Below are positions 18,322 to 26,096 of a stretch of 64,000 bases of DNA, piece after piece. The position numbers were made by a program, and so were the translations under genes. The notes below the pieces were generated by a model. That model was not told where the DNA came from. It saw only the letters and a program-made list of their open reading frames with translations, and did not search any database. Within the stretch, counting starts at the first letter, position 1. Each line of letters begins with the position of its first letter. Source of the DNA: Ignavibacteria bacterium (GTDB lineage: Bacteria > Bacteroidota > Ignavibacteria > Ignavibacteriales > Ignavibacteriaceae); contig JAFLBV010000002.1 of assembly GCA_017302895.1 (NCBI GenBank), forward strand, positions 186,001-250,000. The letters run 5' to 3'.

Positions 18322-18639
18322 ATGAATATACAGATAACAGCAAGAAAGTTCACCGCAAGAGACACCTTAAAAGATCTGATTAAGGAAGAGGTTCTCTCAT
18401 TACAGAAATTTTCAGACGAAATTCTTGATGTCGAGGTGATCATGAGCTATCAAAATGTGAAGGATAGCATAAAGGAAGTTGAATTGATAGTTAAACTCCC
18501 AGGAACAGTTTTAACTGCCAAAGATGAAGCTGACGAGTACGGCAAAGCACTAAAAGCCGCCGTTGAAAAAATCGAAAAACAGATCACAAAAAGAAAAACA
18601 AAAAGAGACGCTGTAAAGAAAACCGAACAGGAGTTGTAA
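18322..18639 (+). CDS. hpf: Ribosome hibernation-promoting factor, short form
   Basis: HPF/RaiA proteins bind the 30S decoding centre in stationary phase and block translation. The 105-residue protein is the short type, without the C-terminal dimerisation domain. It shows the typical VEVIMSYQNVKDSIKEVELIVKLPG and the ending KAAVEKIEKQITKRK. A strong GGGAGGT ribosome binding site precedes the ATG. Confidence 0.93.
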   Translation: MNIQITARKFTARDTLKDLIKEEVLSLQKFSDEILDVEVIMSYQNVKDSIKEVELIVKLPGTVLTAKDEADEYGKALKAAVEKIEKQITKRKTKRDAVKKTEQEL

Positions 18640-18643
18640 TTTA

Positions 18644-19642
18644 TTGGAACTGATTAAAAAAGACCACATTACTGTTGAGTTCTTCTTTAACAGAACAACC
18701 GGTAAATTTAAAATCACAAATTTCACAGGAAACCGTGGATTTGAAAAAAAAATAAAAGAACCCAATCTTCACAGACCCGGCTTGGCTTTAGCCGGGTTTG
18801 TTGATTTATTCTCATACAACAGAATTCAGATTTTCGGAAATACTGAGATCAGATATCTTTTGTCGATACCTGAGGAACAGCGAAAAGCTACCATCGAGAA
18901 TATCTTCAAATTCGACATTCCCTGCATAATCATCACCAACAATATTCAACCATTTCCTGAAATGCTCGAGTTATCGGAGAAATACGGTGTTGCGATATTT
19001 GGATCTCCTGATTCCACAACGAGATTAAGTTTCTTTATTAGTGATTTTCTCGATGACCAGTTTATGCCTCAGGCATCCATCCATGCATCTTTAATTGATG
19101 TTTATGGAGTGGGTATCCTCTTCACAGGTCAATCGGGAGTAGGGAAGAGTGAGGTCGCTCTTGATCTTGTAGAGCGGGGTCACAGGCTTGTTGCCGATGA
19201 TGTTGTAATCGCCACCAAGAAGGGAGAAGGAATCATAATGGGTTCCGGAACCGATCTTTCCAAACATTTTATGGAAATCCGGGGCCTTGGTCTGATTAAT
19301 GTGGAAAAAATGTTCGGAATCCGTGCAATTCGTTATCAGAAAAGAATTGAAGTGATTGTTCATCTCGAGATTTGGGACCCCGAACACGAATATACAAGAA
19401 CAGGACTGGATGATACAACCACTCAGATTATGGATGTGGAGCTCCCCTATGTCACGCTCCCGATAGTTCCAGGGAAGAATATTACGGTAATTACCGAAGT
19501 CATCGCGCTAAATTATCTGTTGAAGCATTATGGCTACGACAGTGCAAAGATTTTCAGAGACAGACTTGACAGAAGATTGAAAAGTCCTTCGGGGGATAAT
19601 TTTACCCGTGGAATTGACTACTTCGAGCACGATTTTGAGTAA
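18644..19642 (+). CDS. hprK: HPr kinase/phosphorylase
   Basis: HprK phosphorylates and dephosphorylates Ser46 of HPr. The 332 residues have the N-terminal DRTGG-like domain and a C-terminal kinase domain with Walker A GQSGVGKS (about residues 162-169), LVADD and the family signature EIRGLGLINVEKMFGI. Start is TTG; its ribosome binding site AGGAG lies in the last codons of hpf. No HPr or sugar phosphotransferase gene is in this window. In many Bacteroidota and Chlorobi, HprK exists without a full transport PTS and probably has another regulatory role. Confidence 0.94.
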   Translation: MELIKKDHITVEFFFNRTTGKFKITNFTGNRGFEKKIKEPNLHRPGLALAGFVDLFSYNRIQIFGNTEIRYLLSIPEEQRKATIENIFKFDIPCIIITNNIQPFPEMLELSEKYGVAIFGSPDSTTRLSFFISDFLDDQFMPQASIHASLIDVYGVGILFTGQSGVGKSEVALDLVERGHRLVADDVVIATKKGEGIIMGSGTDLSKHFMEIRGLGLINVEKMFGIRAIRYQKRIEVIVHLEIWDPEHEYTRTGLDDTTTQIMDVELPYVTLPIVPGKNITVITEVIALNYLLKHYGYDSAKIFRDRLDRRLKSPSGDNFTRGIDYFEHDFE

Positions 19643-19648
19643 ATATGT

Positions 19649-19679
19649 CTTGTTTAAGAGTGCCAGTTTCTTAGTTTTG
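19649..19679 (+). promoter_or_regulatory. Bacteroidota-type promoter candidate for the M23 peptidase gene
   Basis: The sequence CTTG-N19-TAGTTTTG fits the TTTG-N19-TAnnTTTG consensus at 7 of 8 core positions by motif. It ends 45 nt before the ATG of the next gene, which leaves room for a short leader. It also follows an 82-nt gap, the longest between 16 and 20 kb. Confidence 0.5.
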
Positions 19680-19724
19680 TACATCTAATTTTAATTTTTT
19701 TTTATTCTTTAAATTCAAGACTCT

Positions 19725-20666
19725 ATGCGCAATTTTCTGAGCAGATATTATTTTATCTCCAGACGAGAACTTAAAATACGCACATTTAAATTACCTCCTG
19801 CAAAATCGATTTTCCCAGTTATTGTTACATTTTTTGTTTTTCAATTTATCATTCTTCTCACTTCCGGCTTCTTTCCGGGGGTATCAGGTGACAGCGAAAA
19901 CCCCTCAGGTCTCGCTGTCGAAAACGCAGAATTAAAAAAGCAGCTCAGTGAGCTGAAGGATGAAATTGCCCGGGTAAATGGGAGACTCTCAACAGTAATA
20001 AGTCTGAATAATGAAATCCGTGAGATTGCTGACCTCCCAAGAATGGATGAAGACCTGTTCAAAATTGACAACACTCTTGCATCCTACGAATTGACAGGAG
20101 GGCTGGCATCTGCTTCTTATGGCAGTCTTGAAGATGCCTCCAAATTATTGAAGCTGCTCGAGAACAACCTCGAACTTCAGTCGAGAATCAACAAGGAAAT
20201 TTCAACAGCATTTGTCGATAAGACCGGCTATCTAAGGGGAATACCCTCGATAAAGCCTTTGGATGCTTCGTTTAACCGGACAAGTTTTGGTCCGCGTAAA
20301 AATCCGATTACCGGAAAGCCTCAGTTCCACACAGGGCTCGATATTGGTTCCACATATGGACAGGAGATTTTCGTTACCGCTGATGGAATCGTGGAAAGAG
20401 CAGATAATTTTAGCGGTTACGGACTTTGTGTAATAGTTGCTCATGCCTCTGGTTATAAAACTCTGTACGGACATTGTTCCAAACTCCTCGTGCAAAAGGG
20501 AGACAAGGTGTCCAGAGGTGAGTTAATAGCGCTTGTAGGAAGCACAGGACTCTCAACAGGACCCCATCTTCACTACGAAGTTATCTATAACGGTGAACAT
20601 TTAAACCCGGCTGATTTTTTCTTTGACGAGGAAAAAGCCAATTTTGACAAGAAATCGAAGAAATAA
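19725..20666 (+). CDS. M23 family metallopeptidase (LytM-type), membrane-anchored
   Basis: The 313 residues have a cytoplasmic head, one membrane helix (about 30-50, IFPVIVTFFVFQFIILL), a periplasmic coiled coil (about 62-100) and a C-terminal M23 domain. Zinc ligands are visible in HTGLDIG and GPHLHYEV. Such proteins cut peptidoglycan peptide bonds or activate amidases. FGPRKNPITGKPQFHTGLDI is typical of active enzymes. The architecture resembles homologues that work in cell shape or division. Confidence 0.92.
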   Translation: MRNFLSRYYFISRRELKIRTFKLPPAKSIFPVIVTFFVFQFIILLTSGFFPGVSGDSENPSGLAVENAELKKQLSELKDEIARVNGRLSTVISLNNEIREIADLPRMDEDLFKIDNTLASYELTGGLASASYGSLEDASKLLKLLENNLELQSRINKEISTAFVDKTGYLRGIPSIKPLDASFNRTSFGPRKNPITGKPQFHTGLDIGSTYGQEIFVTADGIVERADNFSGYGLCVIVAHASGYKTLYGHCSKLLVQKGDKVSRGELIALVGSTGLSTGPHLHYEVIYNGEHLNPADFFFDEEKANFDKKSKK

Positions 20667-20684
20667 CAAAATAGGGATCAATAT

Positions 20685-20906
20685 ATGATTTGGACAATTG
20701 AACTGGCGTCTTATCTCGAAGATGCTCCTTGGCCCGCTTCCAAGGAGGAATTGATTGATTATGCAGAACGCATCGGGGCTCCGCTTGAGGTTATAGAAAA
20801 CCTTAAGGAACTGGAAGACTCTGATGAACCGTACGAATCAATCGAAGATATCTGGCCCGACTATCCTACTGACGAAGATTACTTCTTCAATACCGATGAG
20901 TATTGA
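20685..20906 (+). CDS. Small acidic DUF2795-family protein
   Basis: The 73 residues are strongly acidic (about a quarter Asp and Glu). The core ASYLEDAPWPASKEELIDYA and APLEVIENLKELEDSDEPYE fits the DUF2795 pattern, conserved in Chlorobi, Ignavibacteria and Bacteroidota. No function is established and no catalytic residue is apparent. AGGGATC precedes the start. It lies between the M23 peptidase and holB, which says little about its role. Confidence 0.85.
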   Translation: MIWTIELASYLEDAPWPASKEELIDYAERIGAPLEVIENLKELEDSDEPYESIEDIWPDYPTDEDYFFNTDEY

Positions 20907-20929
20907 GTGAAGTGTAATTCCCTCTAATA

Positions 20930-22066
20930 ATGGATCCGTTCAGTGGAATTTATGGTCAGGAATCCGTTAAGGAAATACTTACCGGATTTCTGACCAATAA
21001 AAAAATCCCCCAAGCTCTACTTTTCTCAGGACCTGCCGGTACAGGGAAAGATTTTCTGGCAATCAGATTTGCAAATCTGTTAAACTCTCTCTCTGACGGT
21101 ATTCCTTCTTTTTCGCACATTGATTCCATTCAGGAGCCGGTTGTAAAATTTATTTGCCCGTTACCCGTAGGTAAAAATGAATCGTCTGATGACGGTCCAT
21201 ATGACCGGCTTGCACAAACAGACTTAGAGTTCATTCAGGAAGAGTTTCATAAAAAAGAAGCGAATCCTTACTACCATATAAAAATACCAAAAGCCAATGA
21301 TATCAAAATCTCGTCAATCAGATCGATTACGAGGTATTTGTCGTTATCCAGCGATACTTCCGGTTACAGAGTTATTCTGATTTCTGATGCCCATCTGATG
21401 AATGAACCTGCACAAAATTCACTCCTTAAGAACCTTGAAGAACCTCCTAAAGGCTTTGTTTTTATCCTTACGACCTCCGAGCCGGCGATGCTCAGGGAAA
21501 CTATCAGGTCACGATGCTGGCCCCTCGAATTTCGTCCACTATTGCCGGAGGATGTGGGGCAGGTACTTAGTAGATATTTTGAAGTTGAAGAACATGAAGC
21601 AGAAATTTTGGGGAAAATAAGCGGCGGCTCTGTTTCACGAGCTTTATATCTGAAAGAAAAAAATCTCGTGGACAGGCAGGCAACGATTGTTTCTTTCCTC
21701 AGAAACTCACTCAGTGGTAAATTCAGGTCCGCGCAAATGGAGTTGAAAGAGGTTATTTCGGAAAATGACAGTGACCTGTTTCGGCTCTTTTTTAATCTTG
21801 TGATGTACTGGTTTGAAGATTACAAACGCTATCTTGCCGGTATCCGTGAGGGTCTCTTTTACTCGGGACATATGGATACATTTGAAAAATTTTCGGTCAG
21901 GTATAATAAACTTGACCCCACAAGGGCAATCGATTCGATTGAAAAAATCCTTTATTTTATTGAAAACAACAATGTTAACATGCAAATAGCTTCCTACAAT
22001 ATCATGTTTCTGTTAGCATCTCTGATACAGGAAGAGATCAGATCTGAAAAAATTTATCTTTTATGA
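20930..22066 (+). CDS. holB: DNA polymerase III delta' subunit
   Basis: Delta' is the non-hydrolysing member of the clamp-loader complex that places the sliding clamp on DNA. The 378 residues begin FSGIYGQESVKEILTG and contain an AAA+ fold with the loop GPAGTGKD, where Asp replaces the Ser or Thr of a working Walker A. The segment LLKNLEEPPKGFVFILTT and RSRCWPLEF are typical. The Cys4 zinc module of DnaX is absent, which supports holB over dnaX. Confidence 0.88.
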   Translation: MDPFSGIYGQESVKEILTGFLTNKKIPQALLFSGPAGTGKDFLAIRFANLLNSLSDGIPSFSHIDSIQEPVVKFICPLPVGKNESSDDGPYDRLAQTDLEFIQEEFHKKEANPYYHIKIPKANDIKISSIRSITRYLSLSSDTSGYRVILISDAHLMNEPAQNSLLKNLEEPPKGFVFILTTSEPAMLRETIRSRCWPLEFRPLLPEDVGQVLSRYFEVEEHEAEILGKISGGSVSRALYLKEKNLVDRQATIVSFLRNSLSGKFRSAQMELKEVISENDSDLFRLFFNLVMYWFEDYKRYLAGIREGLFYSGHMDTFEKFSVRYNKLDPTRAIDSIEKILYFIENNNVNMQIASYNIMFLLASLIQEEIRSEKIYLL

Positions 22067-22077
22067 AAGGCATTAAA

Positions 22078-23256
22078 ATGAAAAAAGTAGTAATTACTCA
22101 CGCAAAAAGAACCCCAATCGGCTCATTCGGTGGTACACTTGCATCCTTTACCGCAGCACAACTCGGTTCATTTGCAATTAAGGCTGTGCTCGAGGAATCG
22201 GGCATCGATAAATCGCAGGTTGACGAAGTAATATTCGGAAATGTGCTTATGGCAGGTCAGGGACAGGCCCCTGCTCGCCAGGCTGCAATTTATGCCGGTT
22301 TACCCGACACAGTCGAAACCATGACATTAAATAAGATGTGCGGCAGTGGCTTAAAAGCGATAATGCTCGCACAACAGGCTATTCTTGCCGGTGATGCAGA
22401 TGTAATAATTGCTGGCGGCATGGAGTCAATGTCCAATGCTCCTTATCTGCTTCCAAAAGCAAGAAACGGATTTAAGTATGGCCACGGCGAAATTCTTGAT
22501 TCAGTTTTACTCGATGGACTTACAGATGTTTACAATAAAATTCACATGGGAAATTGTGCTGAAATATGTGCAAAAAACATGACCATCACCAGAGAAGAGC
22601 TTGATGAATTCGCTATCAACTCCTATACAAAAGCTCAGAATGCTCAAAAAGAAGGCAGATTTAACGAAGAAATGATTCCTTTGGTACTTAAAACCAAAGC
22701 AGGGGAAACAGTCATCGATAAAGATGAAGATCCTGAAAAGACCAATTTCGCCAAAATTCCGACGCTTCGACCCGTTTTTGATAAAGAAGGTGTGGTTACT
22801 GCTGCAAATGCAAGTAATCTGAACGATGGAGCCGCTGCAGTTTTAGTGATGTCTGAGGAAAAAGCTCTTGAATTGGGTTTTAAACCTCTCGTTGAAATTG
22901 TGGCTCAGAGTTCGGCTGCAAAAGCTCCTGTTGATTTCACAATTGCACCTGCAGACGCCATACACAAAGTATTGAATAAAGCAGGCTTGACGGTAAGCGA
23001 TATCGATCTCTATGAAATTAATGAAGCCTTCGCTGTCGTTTCAATTGCTGTAAACAGATTAACCGGAATTACCACTGAAAATACAAATGTTAATGGTGGA
23101 GCTATTGCCCTCGGACATCCAATCGGTGCAAGTGGTGCGAGAATTGTAGCCACACTTGTCCATGAGATGATGAAACGAAATTCCACATACGGTCTGGCAA
23201 GTCTCTGCATCGGTGGTGGTGAAGCTTCCGCAATGATCGTCAAAAAATACGAATAG
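22078..23256 (+). CDS. Acetyl-CoA C-acetyltransferase (thiolase)
   Basis: The enzyme condenses two acetyl-CoA to acetoacetyl-CoA or runs the reverse cleavage. The 392 residues show the active Cys in [12 protein letters not shown], the His of NEAFAVV and [11 protein letters not shown], and the second Cys in [10 protein letters not shown] chose the ATG at 22078, 8 nt after AAAGG, over the ATG at 22063 that overlaps holB. The next gene, 3-hydroxyacyl-CoA dehydrogenase, supports a role in C4 acyl-CoA metabolism such as fatty-acid oxidation or butyrate/polyhydroxybutyrate reactions. Confidence 0.94.
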   Translation: MKKVVITHAKRTPIGSFGGTLASFTAAQLGSFAIKAVLEESGIDKSQVDEVIFGNVLMAGQGQAPARQAAIYAGLPDTVETMTLNKMCGSGLKAIMLAQQAILAGDADVIIAGGMESMSNAPYLLPKARNGFKYGHGEILDSVLLDGLTDVYNKIHMGNCAEICAKNMTITREELDEFAINSYTKAQNAQKEGRFNEEMIPLVLKTKAGETVIDKDEDPEKTNFAKIPTLRPVFDKEGVVTAANASNLNDGAAAVLVMSEEKALELGFKPLVEIVAQSSAAKAPVDFTIAPADAIHKVLNKAGLTVSDIDLYEINEAFAVVSIAVNRLTGITTENTNVNGGAIALGHPIGASGARIVATLVHEMMKRNSTYGLASLCIGGGEASAMIVKKYE

Positions 23257-23266
23257 AGGAGATCAT

Positions 23267-24118
23267 ATGAATATTAACAAAGTGGCTGTGGTTGGCGGCG
23301 GTACCATGGGTAATGGAATCGTTACCGTGTTTGCGATCAACGGTTTCAAGGTTACTCTCGTTGAAACCAGACAGGAACTGCTTGACAGGGCTATCGTGAA
23401 CATTTCGTCCAGTCTTGAAAGAATGGTGAAAAAAGAGACCATCACTTCTGAAGTGAAGGATTCGGCTCTTTCAAATATAAGCACACTGATTGGTGTGGAG
23501 AATATTGATCCCGATTCTGATCTTGTGATTGAAGCTGTTTTTGAGAATAAAGATGTTAAGTTAAGTATTTTTAACACCTTAGAGAAATTTCTTAAACCTG
23601 AAGCGATAGTTGCGTCCAACACTTCTTCCATCTCGATTACTGAACTTGCACCCGGAACAAGAGCCGACAAATTCATTGGAATGCATTTCATGAATCCCGT
23701 TCCCGTAATGAAACTCGTGGAAATTATCCGTGGCTACTCAACCAGTGATGAAACCTATGCCACCATTAAGGAGTTGACATTAAAACTTCAGAAGGTTCCT
23801 GTTGAAGTTCAGGATTATCCGGGTTTCATTTCGAACAGAATCCTGATGCCCATGATTAATGAAGCCATCTTTTGTTTAATGGAAGGTGTGGCTTCAAAGG
23901 AAGATATCGATTCAGTAATGAAACTGGGCATGAATCATCCAATGGGACCTCTTACACTTGCTGATTTCATCGGATTGGATGTTTGCCTGGCAATAATGGA
24001 TGTGCTCTATTTTGGATTTAACGATCCGAAATACAGACCGTGTCCGCTCCTTAAAAAGATGGTATCAGCAGGCAAACTCGGCAGGAAATCGGGGGAAGGG
24101 TTCTATAAGTACCAATAA
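23267..24118 (+). CDS. hbd: 3-hydroxybutyryl-CoA dehydrogenase
   Basis: This enzyme interconverts acetoacetyl-CoA and 3-hydroxybutyryl-CoA with NAD(P). The 283 residues contain the Rossmann motif [13 protein letters not shown] at the N terminus, the SNTSSISIT segment, [17 protein letters not shown] with the catalytic His, and the C-terminal [22 protein letters not shown] precedes the ATG. Together with the thiolase it makes a two-step module; a crotonase was not found nearby. Confidence 0.94.
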   Translation: MNINKVAVVGGGTMGNGIVTVFAINGFKVTLVETRQELLDRAIVNISSSLERMVKKETITSEVKDSALSNISTLIGVENIDPDSDLVIEAVFENKDVKLSIFNTLEKFLKPEAIVASNTSSISITELAPGTRADKFIGMHFMNPVPVMKLVEIIRGYSTSDETYATIKELTLKLQKVPVEVQDYPGFISNRILMPMINEAIFCLMEGVASKEDIDSVMKLGMNHPMGPLTLADFIGLDVCLAIMDVLYFGFNDPKYRPCPLLKKMVSAGKLGRKSGEGFYKYQ

Positions 24119-25946
24119 TAGAAGAGTCGGTTGGATTGCTACAGTCTCTGCCGTACTCAAATATTATGCACTTAAGATTCCAATCAGATCGTATAACTGG
24201 GATCTTACTCAAGATGGATACACACTTCTTTTAGGCGCTGTTACCGGAGTTTTATGCGGTTTCGGCGCCGTCATTTTTCATTATTCCATTGAACTTATAA
24301 GAGATCTCTTCTTTTTTCTTCCTCCGCAAATAATTTCCGGCTTCAAAACTTTCTACCCTGACACCGTCACCGGAGTCTTGTATGTTATACTGGTTCCTGC
24401 AATTGGTGGACTTGTAGTTGGTACCCTCGCCATGATCTTCGAAAAAGGGAAAAAAGGGGAGGGGATACCGAATGTAATCCTCGCTGTTGCTACAAAGGGC
24501 GGAATTATAAAGGGAAGTGTTGCAATTCTTAAAACTGTGCAGACCGCGATAAGTATTGGTACCGGTGGTGCAGGTGGAAAAGAAGGACCAATTGTTCAGA
24601 TAGGTGCCGCAATAGGTTCCGGATTTGGTCAGTTTTTAAATCTCTCTTCTGACAGACTGCGCATTCTCGTGGGTTGTGGTGCTGCAGCGGGACTTTCAGC
24701 AGCTTTTAATGCTCCGCTGGGTGGTGCAATTTTCACTATGGAAATAATACTTCGGACTTTCAATTCCAGATCATTAGGTCCGATTATTGTCTCATCAGTT
24801 TTTGCGACGGTTATTTCAAGAGGATTTATTGGTGAAGAGCCGGCATTTCAAATTCCTGTTTACAATCTGAACAGTAACTCAGAGTTTTTATTCTACATTG
24901 TTCTGGGAATTCTTTCAGGTTTGATGGCAGTTTACTTCGTAAAAGTGATTTTCTATTTCGATGAAATGTTTACGAAACTGACTGTTCCGACATTTCTTAA
25001 GCCGGCCATCGGAGGCTTGATGGTTGGCATCATCGGTGTGTTGTTACCGGGAATCTACGGCTTCAATCAGCAGTCAATAGATAAATCGCTTTACAACCAG
25101 AACACACTCGAGTTGATGATCTTGCTCTTTTTGTTAAAACCGCTTGCAACATCACTTACAGTCGGATCCGGCGGGCATGGTGGAACCTTTGCACCCAGTC
25201 TGTTTACCGGAGCCATGCTCGGAGGAGCATTCGGACAGGTTGTAAACATTCTATTTCCGGAAGTACCTGCTGCACCGGGCGCATATGCTCTCGTTGGAAT
25301 GGGAGCTGTTGTTGCCGGTACCACTCATGCGTCACTCACGGCACTTATTATGGTGTTTGAAATGACAAACAACTATAAAATTATCCTTCCTCTGATGCTC
25401 ACAATTATTATTTCAACAATGATCTCCAAGGGAATCCTAAAGGGTTCACTTTACACCTTAAGACTGGGTAAGGAAGGCACCGGACTGGATGTCTACGGCA
25501 GAAAAAGCTCGGTCCTCAAATCGATGAAGATTTCATCTATTGTTGAAGATGTGAAAGAATTTATTCATGAATCAGACACTTACCAAAGGGTTGTCGAGTC
25601 ATTAAGGAATTCTCAGTATGAGACGCTTCTTGTAGTCGATAAATCGGGTGAAGTCAAAGGAGTGATATCTTACACAGATTTGAGAAAATCACTGTTCGAT
25701 GAAGAGACCATGGCCGTAATGGAGTTTTTAATTGCCGGAGATTTGATGAAGAAAAGGTTCACAAAGATTAGTGACCTTGAAAATGCTGATAATGCGCTGA
25801 AGATGATGGAAACTTTTGATTTGGAATTTCTTCCTGTTTACAACACAGATGACAAATTCATCGGGGTAGTGTCAAAACAAAAAATACTTAGAGTATATCA
25901 GAATGAGTTGTTTTTAGCAGAAAAGAACCTTGATCTGTCAAGTTAA
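24105..25946 (+). CDS. ClC-family chloride channel/antiporter with CBS domains, start codon uncertain
   Basis: The product is a membrane ClC protein with about 430 residues of channel domain and two C-terminal CBS domains ([14 protein letters not shown] onward). Selectivity-filter motifs are [14 protein letters not shown] and [10 protein letters not shown], with the gating Glu present. At the position of the E. coli proton glutamate, the sequence FTMEII has Ile after the first Glu, so coupling to protons is uncertain. In-frame ATG, GTG or TTG occur only deep inside hbd (24000, 24012). ATA at 24105 after a G-rich run, or ATT at 24135, fit better; the annotated start is tentative. Confidence 0.85.
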   Translation: MSTNNRRVGWIATVSAVLKYYALKIPIRSYNWDLTQDGYTLLLGAVTGVLCGFGAVIFHYSIELIRDLFFFLPPQIISGFKTFYPDTVTGVLYVILVPAIGGLVVGTLAMIFEKGKKGEGIPNVILAVATKGGIIKGSVAILKTVQTAISIGTGGAGGKEGPIVQIGAAIGSGFGQFLNLSSDRLRILVGCGAAAGLSAAFNAPLGGAIFTMEIILRTFNSRSLGPIIVSSVFATVISRGFIGEEPAFQIPVYNLNSNSEFLFYIVLGILSGLMAVYFVKVIFYFDEMFTKLTVPTFLKPAIGGLMVGIIGVLLPGIYGFNQQSIDKSLYNQNTLELMILLFLLKPLATSLTVGSGGHGGTFAPSLFTGAMLGGAFGQVVNILFPEVPAAPGAYALVGMGAVVAGTTHASLTALIMVFEMTNNYKIILPLMLTIIISTMISKGILKGSLYTLRLGKEGTGLDVYGRKSSVLKSMKISSIVEDVKEFIHESDTYQRVVESLRNSQYETLLVVDKSGEVKGVISYTDLRKSLFDEETMAVMEFLIAGDLMKKRFTKISDLENADNALKMMETFDLEFLPVYNTDDKFIGVVSKQKILRVYQNELFLAEKNLDLSS

Positions 25947-26096
25947 CCGTTTTAAGACCTTTTAAATGTCCTATAATGTATATTATGTAAACTAAAAGCA
26001 ATACCGTTTGATCGAGGCTTTCCGGGCCAACACATTCACCCCGCCTCCCCACATTTGTAGTTTTCAAAGACAAATACCTGTCGTTAAATCATCGAA
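25947..26096. other. Intergenic region between converging genes
   Basis: These 150 bases separate the stops of the ClC gene and the M16 protease gene. I see no convincing open frame, tRNA or T-tailed hairpin. The largest inverted repeat is a weak ATAAT/ATTAT pair. Confidence 0.6.

Noticed and set aside
18775..18797. Perfect 8-bp GC-rich hairpin (ACCCGGCT/AGCCGGGT) inside the start of hprK
   Set aside because: It lies in coding sequence with no T-run, only TTTGTTGATTT, so I did not call it a terminator or attenuator.
25947..26096. Possible small RNA or terminator between the ClC and M16 genes
   Set aside because: No stable hairpin with a T-tail and no promoter motif could be placed.
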